This document shows positions 27,360-35,344 of a DNA stretch of 50,900 bases, in pieces. This DNA comes from Thiopontia sp964415865 (GTDB lineage: Bacteria; Pseudomonadota; Gammaproteobacteria; GCF-002020875). The translations under genes and the position numbers were made by a program. Location of the stretch: NCBI GenBank assembly GCA_964415865.1, contig CAYQBY010000008.1, positions 1 to 50,900 on the forward strand, written 5' to 3'. Each line of letters opens with the position of its first letter. Position 1 is the stretch's first letter. The notes below the pieces were generated by a model, which was not told the origin of the DNA, ran no database searches, and saw only the letters and a list, made by a program, of their open reading frames with translations.

Positions 27360-28130
27360 GTGAAAAAATTTGCACTCTCAATAATACTGCTGCTATCTAT
27401 CTCGGCCCCTTTTGCTTCTGCCTGGTCTTCAGAGGATATATCGGATTTTGAGGATACGATAGTAAGTGATCCTCTTGAAGGCTATAACCGTGCAATGTTC
27501 GAGATAAATGAGTCACTGGACGAAAGCATTCTGAAGCCCGTTGCAGAAGGATACCGTGACATCCTGCCTGATGCAGTGGAACGAGGCATTAGTAACTTCT
27601 TCAGTAATCTGCGAGAACCATTCAATATCCTGAATAACCTGCTGCAGTTTAAATTAGGTGATGCCGCATCTGACACAATCCGTTTTGGAATCAACACCAC
27701 AATTGGAATTGTCGGCCTATTTGATGTCGCCACTGAAGCCGGCCTTACAAAACATGAGGAAGATCTGGGTCAGACCCTTGCTGTATGGGGTATTGGGAGC
27801 GGGCCGTACGTTGTGCTTCCTCTTCTGGGCCCAAGCACAGTACGGGACGCCTTTGGAACAGGAACCGAGATGTGGATTGGCAATACCGTAGAGGTTGATG
27901 ATACCCAGCTATTCAAGCTCACAGATGAGATTGATTCCGAAGGGACAAGGAATACCCTGTTTGTTACCAAAGCTATCAGTACCCGCGCGGATCTTCTGGG
28001 CACGAAAGAGATTATTGATGAGGCAAGCTTTGACTCCTATGCATTTATGCGTGACTCATACCTGCAGAAGCGTGAAGATCTGATCTTCGATGGAAATGCC
28101 CCGCTTCCTGAGCTTCCAGAGGACTTTTAA
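27360..28130 (+). CDS. mlaA: MlaA (VacJ) family outer-membrane lipid-asymmetry protein
   Basis: Outer-membrane component of the Mla phospholipid transport system. About 256 residues; start GTG 27360 after AAAGG. The domain is typical: DPLEGYNRAMFEINESLD, NFFSNLREPFNILNNLLQFK, GIVGLFDVATEAGL, DLGQTLAVWGIGSGPYVVLPLLGPSTVRD. The signal peptide (MKKFALSIILLLSISAPFASA) ends in a signal-peptidase-I site, and the protein contains no cysteine at all, so it cannot be a lipoprotein as E. coli MlaA is. It is a lone rightward gene between two leftward blocks; other mla genes are not in the window. Confidence 0.92.
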   Translation: MKKFALSIILLLSISAPFASAWSSEDISDFEDTIVSDPLEGYNRAMFEINESLDESILKPVAEGYRDILPDAVERGISNFFSNLREPFNILNNLLQFKLGDAASDTIRFGINTTIGIVGLFDVATEAGLTKHEEDLGQTLAVWGIGSGPYVVLPLLGPSTVRDAFGTGTEMWIGNTVEVDDTQLFKLTDEIDSEGTRNTLFVTKAISTRADLLGTKEIIDEASFDSYAFMRDSYLQKREDLIFDGNAPLPELPEDF

Positions 28131-28235
28131 GACAGCTTTATCCTCTGGTTGAGGCCTACTTGTAAGCCGTAACTACTGGTCTGCGCTCTGCTTCTTGAGT
28201 GTTTACGAGAGAATTAGTGGGGTGCAAGTGGTGCA

Positions 28236-28583
28236 CTAGAGAATATCAAGCACCATCTCTGGCGGTCGCCCCACAGCAGCCTTACCATCATGCACAACAA
28301 TTGGTCGTTCAATCACCCTTGGGAAGGCAACCATTTTTTCAATCTGCTGTGAACGGCTTAGCCCTGTCTGATCCAGCCCAGACTCCTTGTACTCAGCCTC
28401 TCTTGTGCGCATCAATGCCTCTGGCTCCACTCCAAGCATATTGAGAATATTATCCAGCTCATCTACTGTGGGCGGATTATTCAAGTACTCCACAACATCA
28501 GGATCAATACTCTTCTCTTTAAGCAATTCCAGTGTTTGGCGACACTTGGAGCATTTGGGGTTGTGGTAGATTTTTGTACTCAT
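28236..28583 (-). CDS. ArsC/YfgD family glutaredoxin-like reductase
   Basis: 115 residues, closest by eye to E. coli YfgD. The active-site motif is NPKCSKCRQT (C11, C14), then YLNNPPTVDEL and the family arginine segment IERPIVVHDGKAAVGRPPE. Classical ArsC has CGTSR and YfgD CSKSR, so the CxxC form here differs. Arsenate reduction is possible, but there is no ars operon nearby and the YfgD branch is poorly characterised. A GGAG ribosome site precedes the ATG. It follows the amtB terminator and therefore needs its own promoter. Confidence 0.88.
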   Translation of the reverse strand: MSTKIYHNPKCSKCRQTLELLKEKSIDPDVVEYLNNPPTVDELDNILNMLGVEPEALMRTREAEYKESGLDQTGLSRSQQIEKMVAFPRVIERPIVVHDGKAAVGRPPEMVLDIL

Positions 28584-28659
28584 TAATTATTGCTCCTTTG
28601 GCTAACTGCCTCATCTCAAAAAACCATGTAATTATGTCAGGAATGAATCTGTTTTACAT

Positions 28660-28687
28660 AAAAAACCCCAGCCATCTCTGGCCGGGG
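28660..28687 (-). terminator. Rho-independent terminator of glnK-amtB
   Basis: Read on the minus strand: CCCCGGCC, loop AGAGAT, GGCTGGGG, then TTTTTT. The 8-bp stem has one wobble pair. It lies about 45 bp past the amtB stop and separates amtB from the ArsC/YfgD-like gene. Confidence 0.9.
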
Positions 28688-28729
28688 CACATGTCGTATC
28701 TATCCTGACAGAATAGACGACTTGGGAGG

Positions 28730-30004
28730 TTATTTGCCTGTGTTGGTAAACTCTGGGTAGGCCTCCAGACCACACTCTGTGATATCAGCTCCTGCACTCT
28801 CTTCTTCTGCACTGATGCGGATTCCCATGAGTCCCTTGATCAACGCCCACACCACCAGGCTGGAACCAAAGACCCATCCAAATATGACGCCTGCACCTAT
28901 CAGCTGCCCCATAAAGGTTGCGCCATCATTAGTTAGAGGAACGATCATCAAGCCAAAGAAACCAACAACACCATGAACAGAGATTGCACCAACAGGATCA
29001 TCAATTCTCATCTTGTCCAGAGTAATTATAGAGAAGACCACAATCACGCCAGCAACCATACCAAACAGTGTTGCCATCAATGGTGATGGTGTATCTGGGC
29101 CTGCGGTAATTGCAACCAGTCCAGCCAATGCCCCATTGAGCAACATGGTCAGATCAGCCTTGCCAAAGAGCATGCGCGCAATAATCAGCGCACCAACTGC
29201 ACCGCCTGCTGCAGCAGCATTGGTATTCAGAAAGACCATTGCAACAGAGTGGGCACTTGCAATATCACCCAGCTTCAATACTGATCCGCCATTAAATCCA
29301 AACCACCCCATCCAGAGGATAAATGTACCGAGAGTTGCCAGGGGCATGTTGGCACCTGGAATGGCTCGAACCTCACCATTCTTGCCGTACTTTCCCTTTC
29401 GAGCGCCCAATAACAGAACACCTGCAAGTGCCGCTGCAGCACCAGCCATATGGACAATGCCTGAACCAGCAAAGTCACTGAATTCCAGAGCAAACATTCC
29501 AAATACCTCTTGACCTCCCCAGGTCCATGAACCTTCCATTGGGTAGATCACCCCGGTCATGACCACCGCAAATACGAGAAAAGCCCAGAGCTTCATACGC
29601 TCAGCAACTGCTCCCGATACAATTGACATCGCTGTGGCGACAAATACCACCTGGAAGAAGAAGTCAGATGCACCGGAATAGACAGAATCACCACCGAAAC
29701 CATTCTCCGCGGATGCCTTTAGTGCATCCTCTACCAGGCTATCTCCGCCCATGATGCTTGAGAGGAAGTAGTTAGTGCCACCACCGCCTCCATACATCAG
29801 CTCATATCCCATCACCAGATACATAATGCAGGCAATGGCAAACAGCGCCACATTCTTGGTCAGAATCTCTGTGGTATTTTTTGAGCGAACCAGACCAGCT
29901 TCCAGCATTGCAAAGCCGGCAGCCATCCACATCACCAATGCACCTGACACCAGAAAATAGAAGGTATCCATTGCATACTGAAGTTCAAAAATTTGATTTT
30001 CCAT
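28730..30004 (-). CDS. amtB: Ammonium transporter AmtB
   Basis: Trimeric inner-membrane ammonium channel. 424 residues, about 11 hydrophobic helices. Typical segments: MLEAGLVRSKN, ERMKLWAFLVFAVVMTGVIYP, the first pore histidine in GIVHMAGAAAAL and the second in AISVHGVVGFFG. The ribosome site AAGGA precedes ATG 30004. It is 30 bp after glnK, the usual pair, and ends in a strong terminator. GlnK binding would close the channel when nitrogen is ample. Confidence 0.97.
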   Translation of the reverse strand: MENQIFELQYAMDTFYFLVSGALVMWMAAGFAMLEAGLVRSKNTTEILTKNVALFAIACIMYLVMGYELMYGGGGGTNYFLSSIMGGDSLVEDALKASAENGFGGDSVYSGASDFFFQVVFVATAMSIVSGAVAERMKLWAFLVFAVVMTGVIYPMEGSWTWGGQEVFGMFALEFSDFAGSGIVHMAGAAAALAGVLLLGARKGKYGKNGEVRAIPGANMPLATLGTFILWMGWFGFNGGSVLKLGDIASAHSVAMVFLNTNAAAAGGAVGALIIARMLFGKADLTMLLNGALAGLVAITAGPDTPSPLMATLFGMVAGVIVVFSIITLDKMRIDDPVGAISVHGVVGFFGLMIVPLTNDGATFMGQLIGAGVIFGWVFGSSLVVWALIKGLMGIRISAEEESAGADITECGLEAYPEFTNTGK

Positions 30005-30034
30005 TATTTAGTTCCTTTTAACTTATGCAACCAC

Positions 30035-30373
30035 TTAGATTGCTTCACGACCTGACTCGCCAGTACGAATACGGATAACCTCTTCCAGGCTTGATACAAA
30101 TATCTTTCCATCACCGATCTTGTCGGTATTGGCGGCACCCCGAATAGCCTCAATGGTGCGATCCAGCAGATCTGCCGGAATTGCTATCTCCATCTTCACT
30201 TTGGGGATGAAGTCGACCGTATATTCCGCCCCACGATATAGCTCGGTATGCCCCTTCTGGCGACCAAACCCCTTAACCTCTGTAACTGTGACGCCCTGAA
30301 CTCCGATCTCGGAGAGTGCTTCACGAACATCATCCAGTTTGAATGGCTTGATGATGGCTGTAACCATTTTCAT
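30035..30373 (-). CDS. glnK: Nitrogen regulatory protein P-II (GlnK)
   Basis: Senses 2-oxoglutarate, ATP/ADP and uridylylation state, and gates AmtB. From ATG 30373 it has 112 residues, the exact family length; GGAG lies upstream. An in-frame start at 30415 would add residues with no family counterpart. The T-loop GFGRQKGHTELYRGAEY with uridylylation site Y51 and the C-terminal RIRTGE are intact. It is named GlnK rather than GlnB because of the amtB linkage and the sigma-54 promoter. Confidence 0.97.
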   Translation of the reverse strand: MKMVTAIIKPFKLDDVREALSEIGVQGVTVTEVKGFGRQKGHTELYRGAEYTVDFIPKVKMEIAIPADLLDRTIEAIRGAANTDKIGDGKIFVSSLEEVIRIRTGESGREAI

Positions 30374-30433
30374 AATGTTGCTCCTTGGCTTATCTGCAAA
30401 TATTTCACCCAACATGAGTGTTAACCAGATAAG

Positions 30434-30449
30434 AGCAACTAACGTGCCA
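30434..30449 (-). promoter_or_regulatory. Sigma-54 promoter for glnK-amtB
   Basis: On the minus strand the sequence is TGGCACGTTAGTTGCT, a full match to the -24/-12 consensus TGGCAC-N5-TTGCW. Transcription would begin near 30423, giving a leader of about 50 nt before the glnK ATG. This implies activation by an enhancer-binding protein such as NtrC under nitrogen limitation. Confidence 0.9.
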
Positions 30450-30515
30450 ATAGAATAAGTTCTTGTAAATACAATATGTTATATAGATTTAGAACGGTCA
30501 GAGTAGAGTCTAATC

Positions 30516-30532
30516 TGTACTGTTTTGGCGCA
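30516..30532 (-). promoter_or_regulatory. NtrC-like upstream activator site
   Basis: On the minus strand TGCGCCAAAACAGTACA resembles the NtrC dyad TGCACCA-N4-GGTGCA, with three mismatches in the half-sites. It is centred about 100 bp upstream of the inferred start, a normal enhancer distance. It lies just beyond (3' of, on the same strand) the open frame of the PDC-type gene, overlapping none of its conserved part. Confidence 0.5.
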
Positions 30533-30541
30533 TGCTCATCG

Positions 30542-31513
30542 TTAATGCACGGGATTGGTGCGCCCAAACCAGAACTCATCACCGGCCTCAAGAAACTCCT
30601 CATAAGGCATGTAGTGCTGGCCATCACAAGAGAAGTGGATTCCAACCATTCCATTTATAACATTCAAGGATCCATCTCTGAGATACACCGTTTCATCCGC
30701 CAAACGTAGCAGCTCAAATTTTTGCAGAATAGTACTGACGTGCTTAGCCGGGATCATCGCATCCTTAGGATAGTCTCTACTCGGATAGGCAAGACAAACT
30801 GAGGGATCAATAATCTCATCCAGCACGTGGACACGATAACGATAGGGGTCATCATATAGCCAGAGTGTGGCTCTTGAGCTAGAGAAGTGTATCTTACTGT
30901 GAAAGATTCCTCGTTCTACTATTAGCTCATCTATTGTACTCAACACATCACCGAGCTTTTCATCCATGGCGCTAGCCACCCGCTCCTGCATAAAGAGAGT
31001 CTGGCGTACAGATGGGTCTCCTTTTATCTGTTGCCAGAGACGGCTATCATCACCTCCTCTCTCCTCTTGGGGTAACGAACTAAGTCGAAAATCTGCAACA
31101 ATAAACCCCTGCTGCCTGTTATCACTAACCACCCTACACACTGCAGTCAAACAGCTTCTGCGCGTTGCCTTGCTGATATAGACATCAGACAGTGAAACTG
31201 TGTTATCAGCATCTTTGGTAGAAAAATATGGACGCTTCGATAAGTCCTGGCCAACAACAGAACTGTCACTCTGGTCTTGTGAAATGTTGGAGCTAACCTG
31301 TCTACCCTCAATATCAACTGCGTATAGTAGTTCACATGACGGCATACCAGAGCATTGTCCAGCCTGCAGTACTCTGGTTCCAAGCACCATGTCTACTGAT
31401 TCTGTGCTACCCCATACCTCGGCACACTGCTCTGCAAGAAGCAACATCGGCTCATGCAGATATCCTCTCAACAGCTCTTTTCTTTGAAGAATAAAATCTG
31501 AAAAACTATCCAT
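30542..31513 (-). CDS. Stand-alone PDC/Cache-like sensor domain protein
   Basis: About 323 residues from ATG 31513, which follows AAGGGGGTG at good spacing; an in-frame start at 31540 lacks one. No signal peptide or membrane helix is visible. Residues about 60-160 resemble a PDC/Cache ligand-binding fold: LLYAVDIEGRQVSSNI, GQDLSKRPYFS, VSLSDVYISKATRRSCLTAVCRVV, GFIVADF. The C-terminal 120 residues (from RATLWLYDD through GDEFWFGRTN) are conserved-looking but unrecognised. No kinase, cyclase or methyl-accepting output domain is present. It lies directly upstream of the glnK promoter in the same direction. The function is unknown. Confidence 0.7.
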   Translation of the reverse strand: MDSFSDFILQRKELLRGYLHEPMLLLAEQCAEVWGSTESVDMVLGTRVLQAGQCSGMPSCELLYAVDIEGRQVSSNISQDQSDSSVVGQDLSKRPYFSTKDADNTVSLSDVYISKATRRSCLTAVCRVVSDNRQQGFIVADFRLSSLPQEERGGDDSRLWQQIKGDPSVRQTLFMQERVASAMDEKLGDVLSTIDELIVERGIFHSKIHFSSSRATLWLYDDPYRYRVHVLDEIIDPSVCLAYPSRDYPKDAMIPAKHVSTILQKFELLRLADETVYLRDGSLNVINGMVGIHFSCDGQHYMPYEEFLEAGDEFWFGRTNPVH

Positions 31514-31554
31514 TGAAAAACACCCCCTTCTGTTGCACATACCAATACAAGCAT

Positions 31555-31574
31555 ATTCTGTTCCAAAACAGAAT
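31555..31574. promoter_or_regulatory. 20-bp palindrome upstream of the PDC-sensor gene
   Basis: ATTCTGTT-CCAA-AACAGAAT is a perfect 8-bp inverted repeat located 42-61 bp before the PDC-sensor ATG, where a promoter would be. There is no T-run on either side, so it is more like an operator than a terminator. Confidence 0.45.
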
Positions 31575-31680
31575 TAATGCTTTCTCAACAACAGGTTATT
31601 AAGAGTTACGGTATAGTTTCCATCGTCTATTTATCTAGCTTTGCACCATATGGGTGCGCACATGCCCTGGCAGCATAGCC

Positions 31681-33021
31681 TTATTTGCCGATACAGAACG
31701 AGGAGAAGATTTTTCCCAAAAGATCATCACTAGTAAACTCACCTGTGATCTCGGAAAGTGACTCCTGAGCCTGGCGCAGCTCCTCAGCCAGTAGTTCTCC
31801 AGCACGGAATTCTGCCAGCTGGGACTCCCCCTGCTGCAGTGAACGTTGGGCACGTTGCAATGCATCAAGATGACGCCGTCTTGCAAGAAAAGTCCCCTCG
31901 CCGCTCACATGGTAGCCCGCAGAATCCTTAAGAAAAGTACGTAGTAGATTGATTCCATCCCCGCTTTTTGTCGAGATTGCTATCTCGGTATCCTGCCCTC
32001 CACCATGGAGTCCGGGCTCTTTCCCGGTGAGATCAATTTTTGTGCGTACAATGGTTGTCGGAATATGCTCTATCTGCCCTTGGGCATCTCCATCCTCTGC
32101 CGTAAGCCCCTCTTGATCATCTACCAACAGGAGTACTCGATCCGCTTTTTCAATCTCTTGCCAAGCGCGACGAATCCCCTCCTGCTCTACTGGATCATCA
32201 CTCTCTCTCAACCCGGCGGTATCGATAATATGGATTGGAAGCCCATCTATATCGATCTGCTCTTTAAGTAGATCTCTAGTGGTGCCTGGAATCTCTGTAA
32301 CAATTGCTGACTCTTTTCCAGCCAGTACATTAAGCAGGCTGGATTTGCCCGCATTAGGGCGGCCGGCAATCACGAGGGTCATCCCCTCTTTTAACAAAAC
32401 ACCCTCTCTGGCACTCTCTAATACTCGCTCCAGCTGTGTGGTAATCGTCTGTAGCCGACCTGCAACATCCCCTTCTGCCAGAAAGTCGATCTCTTCTTCC
32501 GGAAAGTCCATTGATGATTCCACATAGATGCGCAACTCCGTTACTGCATCAACCAGGTGGTGAATTTCTGTCGAGAAAGCGCCTTGAAGAGAGCGCACGG
32601 CAGAACGAGCCGCCTGCTCAGAGTCGCTGTCAATCAGGTCTGCAATCGCCTCTGCCTGCACCAGATCCATCTTGCCATTGAGAAATGCACGCTCTGAAAA
32701 CTCTCCTGGACGGGCTGCTCGTGCTCCTAGCTCCAGCGCTCTACGCATCAGCTGATCCATGACTACAGGGCCGCCATGTGCCTGTAGCTCAAGCACATCA
32801 TCACCAGTAAAGGAGTTTGGGTTGGGGAAGAAGATGGCTATCCCCTGGTCGATGGGATCCCCTTGCTCATCCAGAAAATTGAGAAGCTCTGCTACTCTTG
32901 GCTCCGGGAGCTTCCCAAGGATTGAGCGTGCTATCTGCTGAACACTATTTCCCGATACCCTGAGTATTCCTACACCACCACGGCCATTGGCAGTTGCCTG
33001 GGCACAGATGGTCTCATCCAA
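31681..33021 (-). CDS. mnmE: tRNA uridine-5-carboxymethylaminomethyl modification GTPase MnmE (TrmE)
   Basis: GTPase partner of MnmG in xm5U34 synthesis. 446 residues. N-terminal folate-binding domain (TICAQATANGRGGVGILRVSG, PGEFSERAFLNGKMDLVQAEA), G domain with GRPNAGKSS (220-228), the GTTRD switch and DTAGLR, and the C-terminal CIGK that supplies the modification cysteine. It is 16 bp after yidC, as in the conserved rpmH-rnpA-yidC-mnmE order. Confidence 0.97.
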   Translation of the reverse strand: MDETICAQATANGRGGVGILRVSGNSVQQIARSILGKLPEPRVAELLNFLDEQGDPIDQGIAIFFPNPNSFTGDDVLELQAHGGPVVMDQLMRRALELGARAARPGEFSERAFLNGKMDLVQAEAIADLIDSDSEQAARSAVRSLQGAFSTEIHHLVDAVTELRIYVESSMDFPEEEIDFLAEGDVAGRLQTITTQLERVLESAREGVLLKEGMTLVIAGRPNAGKSSLLNVLAGKESAIVTEIPGTTRDLLKEQIDIDGLPIHIIDTAGLRESDDPVEQEGIRRAWQEIEKADRVLLLVDDQEGLTAEDGDAQGQIEHIPTTIVRTKIDLTGKEPGLHGGGQDTEIAISTKSGDGINLLRTFLKDSAGYHVSGEGTFLARRRHLDALQRAQRSLQQGESQLAEFRAGELLAEELRQAQESLSEITGEFTSDDLLGKIFSSFCIGK

Positions 33022-33037
33022 GATCTATACGCTGGGG

Positions 33038-34732
33038 TTATCCAGCGGCCTCGATCTTTTTGGTTATATACCACTGCTGGGAGATGGAGATCACGTTATT
33101 AACCACCCAGTAGAGAACCAGACCGGCCGGGAAGAAGGCAAAGAATACGGTGAATACAACAGGTAGTACCATCATCACCTTCTGCTGAATTGGGTCTATT
33201 GGTGCTGGGTTTAACTTTTGCTGAATCAGCATGGAACCGCCCATCAAAAGCGGCAGTATGTAGTATGGATCCTTGGCTGATAGATCCTGAATCCAGAGCA
33301 TGAAAGGTGCCTGACGAATCTCAACACTCTCCAATAGAACCCAATATAGTGCGATAAAGACCGGAATCTGTACCAGAATAGGGAGACAGCCACCCATTGG
33401 GTTAACCTTCTCCTCACGGTAGATTTTCATCATCGCCTCATTCATTTTTTGACGATCATCTCCGTAACGCTCCTTCAGCGAGGTAAGACGTGGTGAGAGT
33501 TTGCGCATTCTGGCCATTGAGCGATAACTGGTCTCTGACAACTTGAAAAATGCCAGCTTGATCAGAATGGTCAACAGAATAATCGATACTCCCCAGTTGC
33601 TAACCACATCCTGAATCTGGTTTAGAATCCAGAACAGTGGCTGGGCCAGGAATGTTAACCAACCATAGTCTACGGTTAGCTCTAGCCCCTCTGCCAAGGC
33701 CTCAAGGCGCTCCTGATCCTTTGGTCCGGTATAGAGCTGTATCGCCAGATCTCCGCTCTCTCCTGAGGGCACAGAGATCACTGGAAGAATAGCTCCGATG
33801 GCATAGTGCCCACTGGATTGTTGGTCTGTATAAAGTGTTGGCTTGATGTTTGAGGATGGAACAATAGCAGCCAGGAAGTAGTGTTGAATCATCGCAACCC
33901 ACCCATTATCCGCGTTGCGAATTGGTGCACGGTTTGCCATCTCGTCAAAGTCTACCTTCTGATAGTGTTCGCTATTGGTATAGGTGACTCCGCCAGTGTA
34001 GGTATAAATGAAGCTGTTTTCAGCCTCGGGGGTCTGGTCATTTCTCAGGAGTTGTCCATACAGGCCGCCCTTCCAATCTGTAGCGCCACTATTTTCTACA
34101 TGATATTTCACATCAATCTTGTAGCTGTTGCGATGGAATATGTATGTCTTTGTGATTTTGATTCCATTGGCATCATCGTGCCATACCATTGGCACTCGCA
34201 ACTCTTCCTCTCCACCCATCACAAAACTTGTCTGCTCTGCCTTGTAGATAGCGTGATGATCTGGGTAGCTACTCTTTGCTGTCCCCTTGCCACCCATAAT
34301 TCCAGTCTGTGCGACAAAGAACTGCTCGTCCTCACTCATCAAGCGGAATGGGATATTTTTATGGTCTGAATCCTGCCCATGTTTAAGCAGATCAACCTGT
34401 CTAAGGTCACCACCTTCGGTATTAATGATTACCTCAAGCAGATCTGTCTGTACAGTTATAGGAGTACCAGAGGCCCTCATCTCACGCTCAACAGCCACCC
34501 GTGGCTGTCCACCACTCTGCTCTGTCTCAGGTGCGGCAACCCTGGGCACACCACCACTTCCAGCCTCAACATTTCTGGTCTCAGGTGATGCGGGTGCAAA
34601 AATGGCAGCCCCTTCCTGCTGTTGTGTTTGTTGAGACGGCTGCCCTGCCCCATGGTCAAGCTGCCATGCATCCCATAACATCAGTGAGATAAAGGAGAGT
34701 GCAACAAATAGGATTAGTCTCTGAGTGTCCAT
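33038..34732 (-). CDS. yidC: Membrane protein insertase YidC
   Basis: Inserts and folds inner-membrane proteins, alone or with Sec. 564 residues of the long Gram-negative type. N-terminal anchor (RLILFVALSFISLMLWDAW), a large periplasmic beta-domain, then five membrane helices including the hydrophilic-groove region (LAFFKLSETSYRSMARMRKLSPR) and MGGCLPILVQIPVFIALYWVL. It starts only 19 bp after the rnpA stop; the small yidD gene common between the two is absent. Confidence 0.97.
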   Translation of the reverse strand: MDTQRLILFVALSFISLMLWDAWQLDHGAGQPSQQTQQQEGAAIFAPASPETRNVEAGSGGVPRVAAPETEQSGGQPRVAVEREMRASGTPITVQTDLLEVIINTEGGDLRQVDLLKHGQDSDHKNIPFRLMSEDEQFFVAQTGIMGGKGTAKSSYPDHHAIYKAEQTSFVMGGEEELRVPMVWHDDANGIKITKTYIFHRNSYKIDVKYHVENSGATDWKGGLYGQLLRNDQTPEAENSFIYTYTGGVTYTNSEHYQKVDFDEMANRAPIRNADNGWVAMIQHYFLAAIVPSSNIKPTLYTDQQSSGHYAIGAILPVISVPSGESGDLAIQLYTGPKDQERLEALAEGLELTVDYGWLTFLAQPLFWILNQIQDVVSNWGVSIILLTILIKLAFFKLSETSYRSMARMRKLSPRLTSLKERYGDDRQKMNEAMMKIYREEKVNPMGGCLPILVQIPVFIALYWVLLESVEIRQAPFMLWIQDLSAKDPYYILPLLMGGSMLIQQKLNPAPIDPIQQKVMMVLPVVFTVFFAFFPAGLVLYWVVNNVISISQQWYITKKIEAAG

Positions 34733-34751
34733 TATGATTTGTTAACCGATT

Positions 34752-35108
34752 TCATCTGTTTTTTAGTTTTTCTATTTTACCGAAAAGAAGATCCAGTCTG
34801 TAACGAATCTCTCTTTTGTCCAGTCCCACTACTCCAGAACGACAAAGCACCACCACATCAACTCCAGCCAATCCATCTTGTCGCATCCGAAAGCTCTCTC
34901 TTGAGATTCTCTTGACACGGTTACGATCTACCGCCCTCTTTAACTGTTTTTTCGCAATCACTAGGCCAAGACGCGCCTGACCTAGATTATTGGCTCTTGC
35001 TAACAGCAGGAATGAGTCGTCCCCAGCCTTACAACAACCATTCTGAAACACCTGACTATAATCAGATGCCGTAAGTAATCTTAGTTCTGAAGGGAAAGAT
35101 GACTTCAT
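34752..35108 (-). CDS. rnpA: Ribonuclease P protein component
   Basis: Protein cofactor of the tRNA 5'-maturation ribozyme. 118 residues; the RNA-binding signature KRAVDRNRVKRISRESFR is present, as is the N-terminal LTASDYSQVFQNG. Start ATG 35108. A terminator-like hairpin with a T-run ends about 18 bases before it, so rnpA is probably expressed by read-through from rpmH. Confidence 0.95.
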   Translation of the reverse strand: MKSSFPSELRLLTASDYSQVFQNGCCKAGDDSFLLLARANNLGQARLGLVIAKKQLKRAVDRNRVKRISRESFRMRQDGLAGVDVVVLCRSGVVGLDKREIRYRLDLLFGKIEKLKNR

Positions 35109-35120
35109 GCTTTCAAGAGA

Positions 35121-35149
35121 AAAAAAGAGGTGCTATAGAGCACCCCTTT
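35121..35149 (-). terminator. Attenuator-like hairpin between rpmH and rnpA
   Basis: Read on the minus strand: AGGGGTGCT, loop CTAT, AGCACCTCT, then TTTTTTT. One imperfect pair. It is placed after the rpmH stop and just before the rnpA ATG. Partial termination here would give much more L34 mRNA than RNase P protein mRNA. Confidence 0.8.
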
Positions 35150-35173
35150 CTTCAGTCATAACCCTCTGTACAA

Positions 35174-35308
35174 TCAGGCAGCCAGACGTGCACGCCCTTT
35201 TGCTCTACGAGCATTCAGGATCTTGCGTCCTGATTTAGTTTTCATTCTTGCACGAAATCCGTGTGTGCGCTTACGCTTCAGTACACTAGGTTGAAATGTA
35301 CGCTTCAT
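35174..35308 (-). CDS. rpmH: 50S ribosomal protein L34
   Basis: A 44-residue highly basic protein: it begins MKRTFQPSVLKRKRTHGFRA and ends RAKGRARLAA, complete and typical. Start ATG 35308 follows AAGGTGA. First gene of the leftward rpmH-rnpA-yidC-mnmE cluster, facing away from dnaA across the origin-side intergenic region. Confidence 0.98.
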   Translation of the reverse strand: MKRTFQPSVLKRKRTHGFRARMKTKSGRKILNARRAKGRARLAA

Positions 35309-35344
35309 GATTGTTCACCTTCTATATCTTGCTAAAATCTGTGT

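Noticed and set aside
28221..28237. Small inverted repeat GTGCA-AGTGG-TGCAC between mlaA and the ArsC-like gene
   Set aside because: Five-base stem without a T-run on either strand; not a credible terminator.
31643..31657. GCACC-ATATG-GGTGC inverted repeat after mnmE
   Set aside because: Five-base stem without a T-run; not supportable as a terminator.
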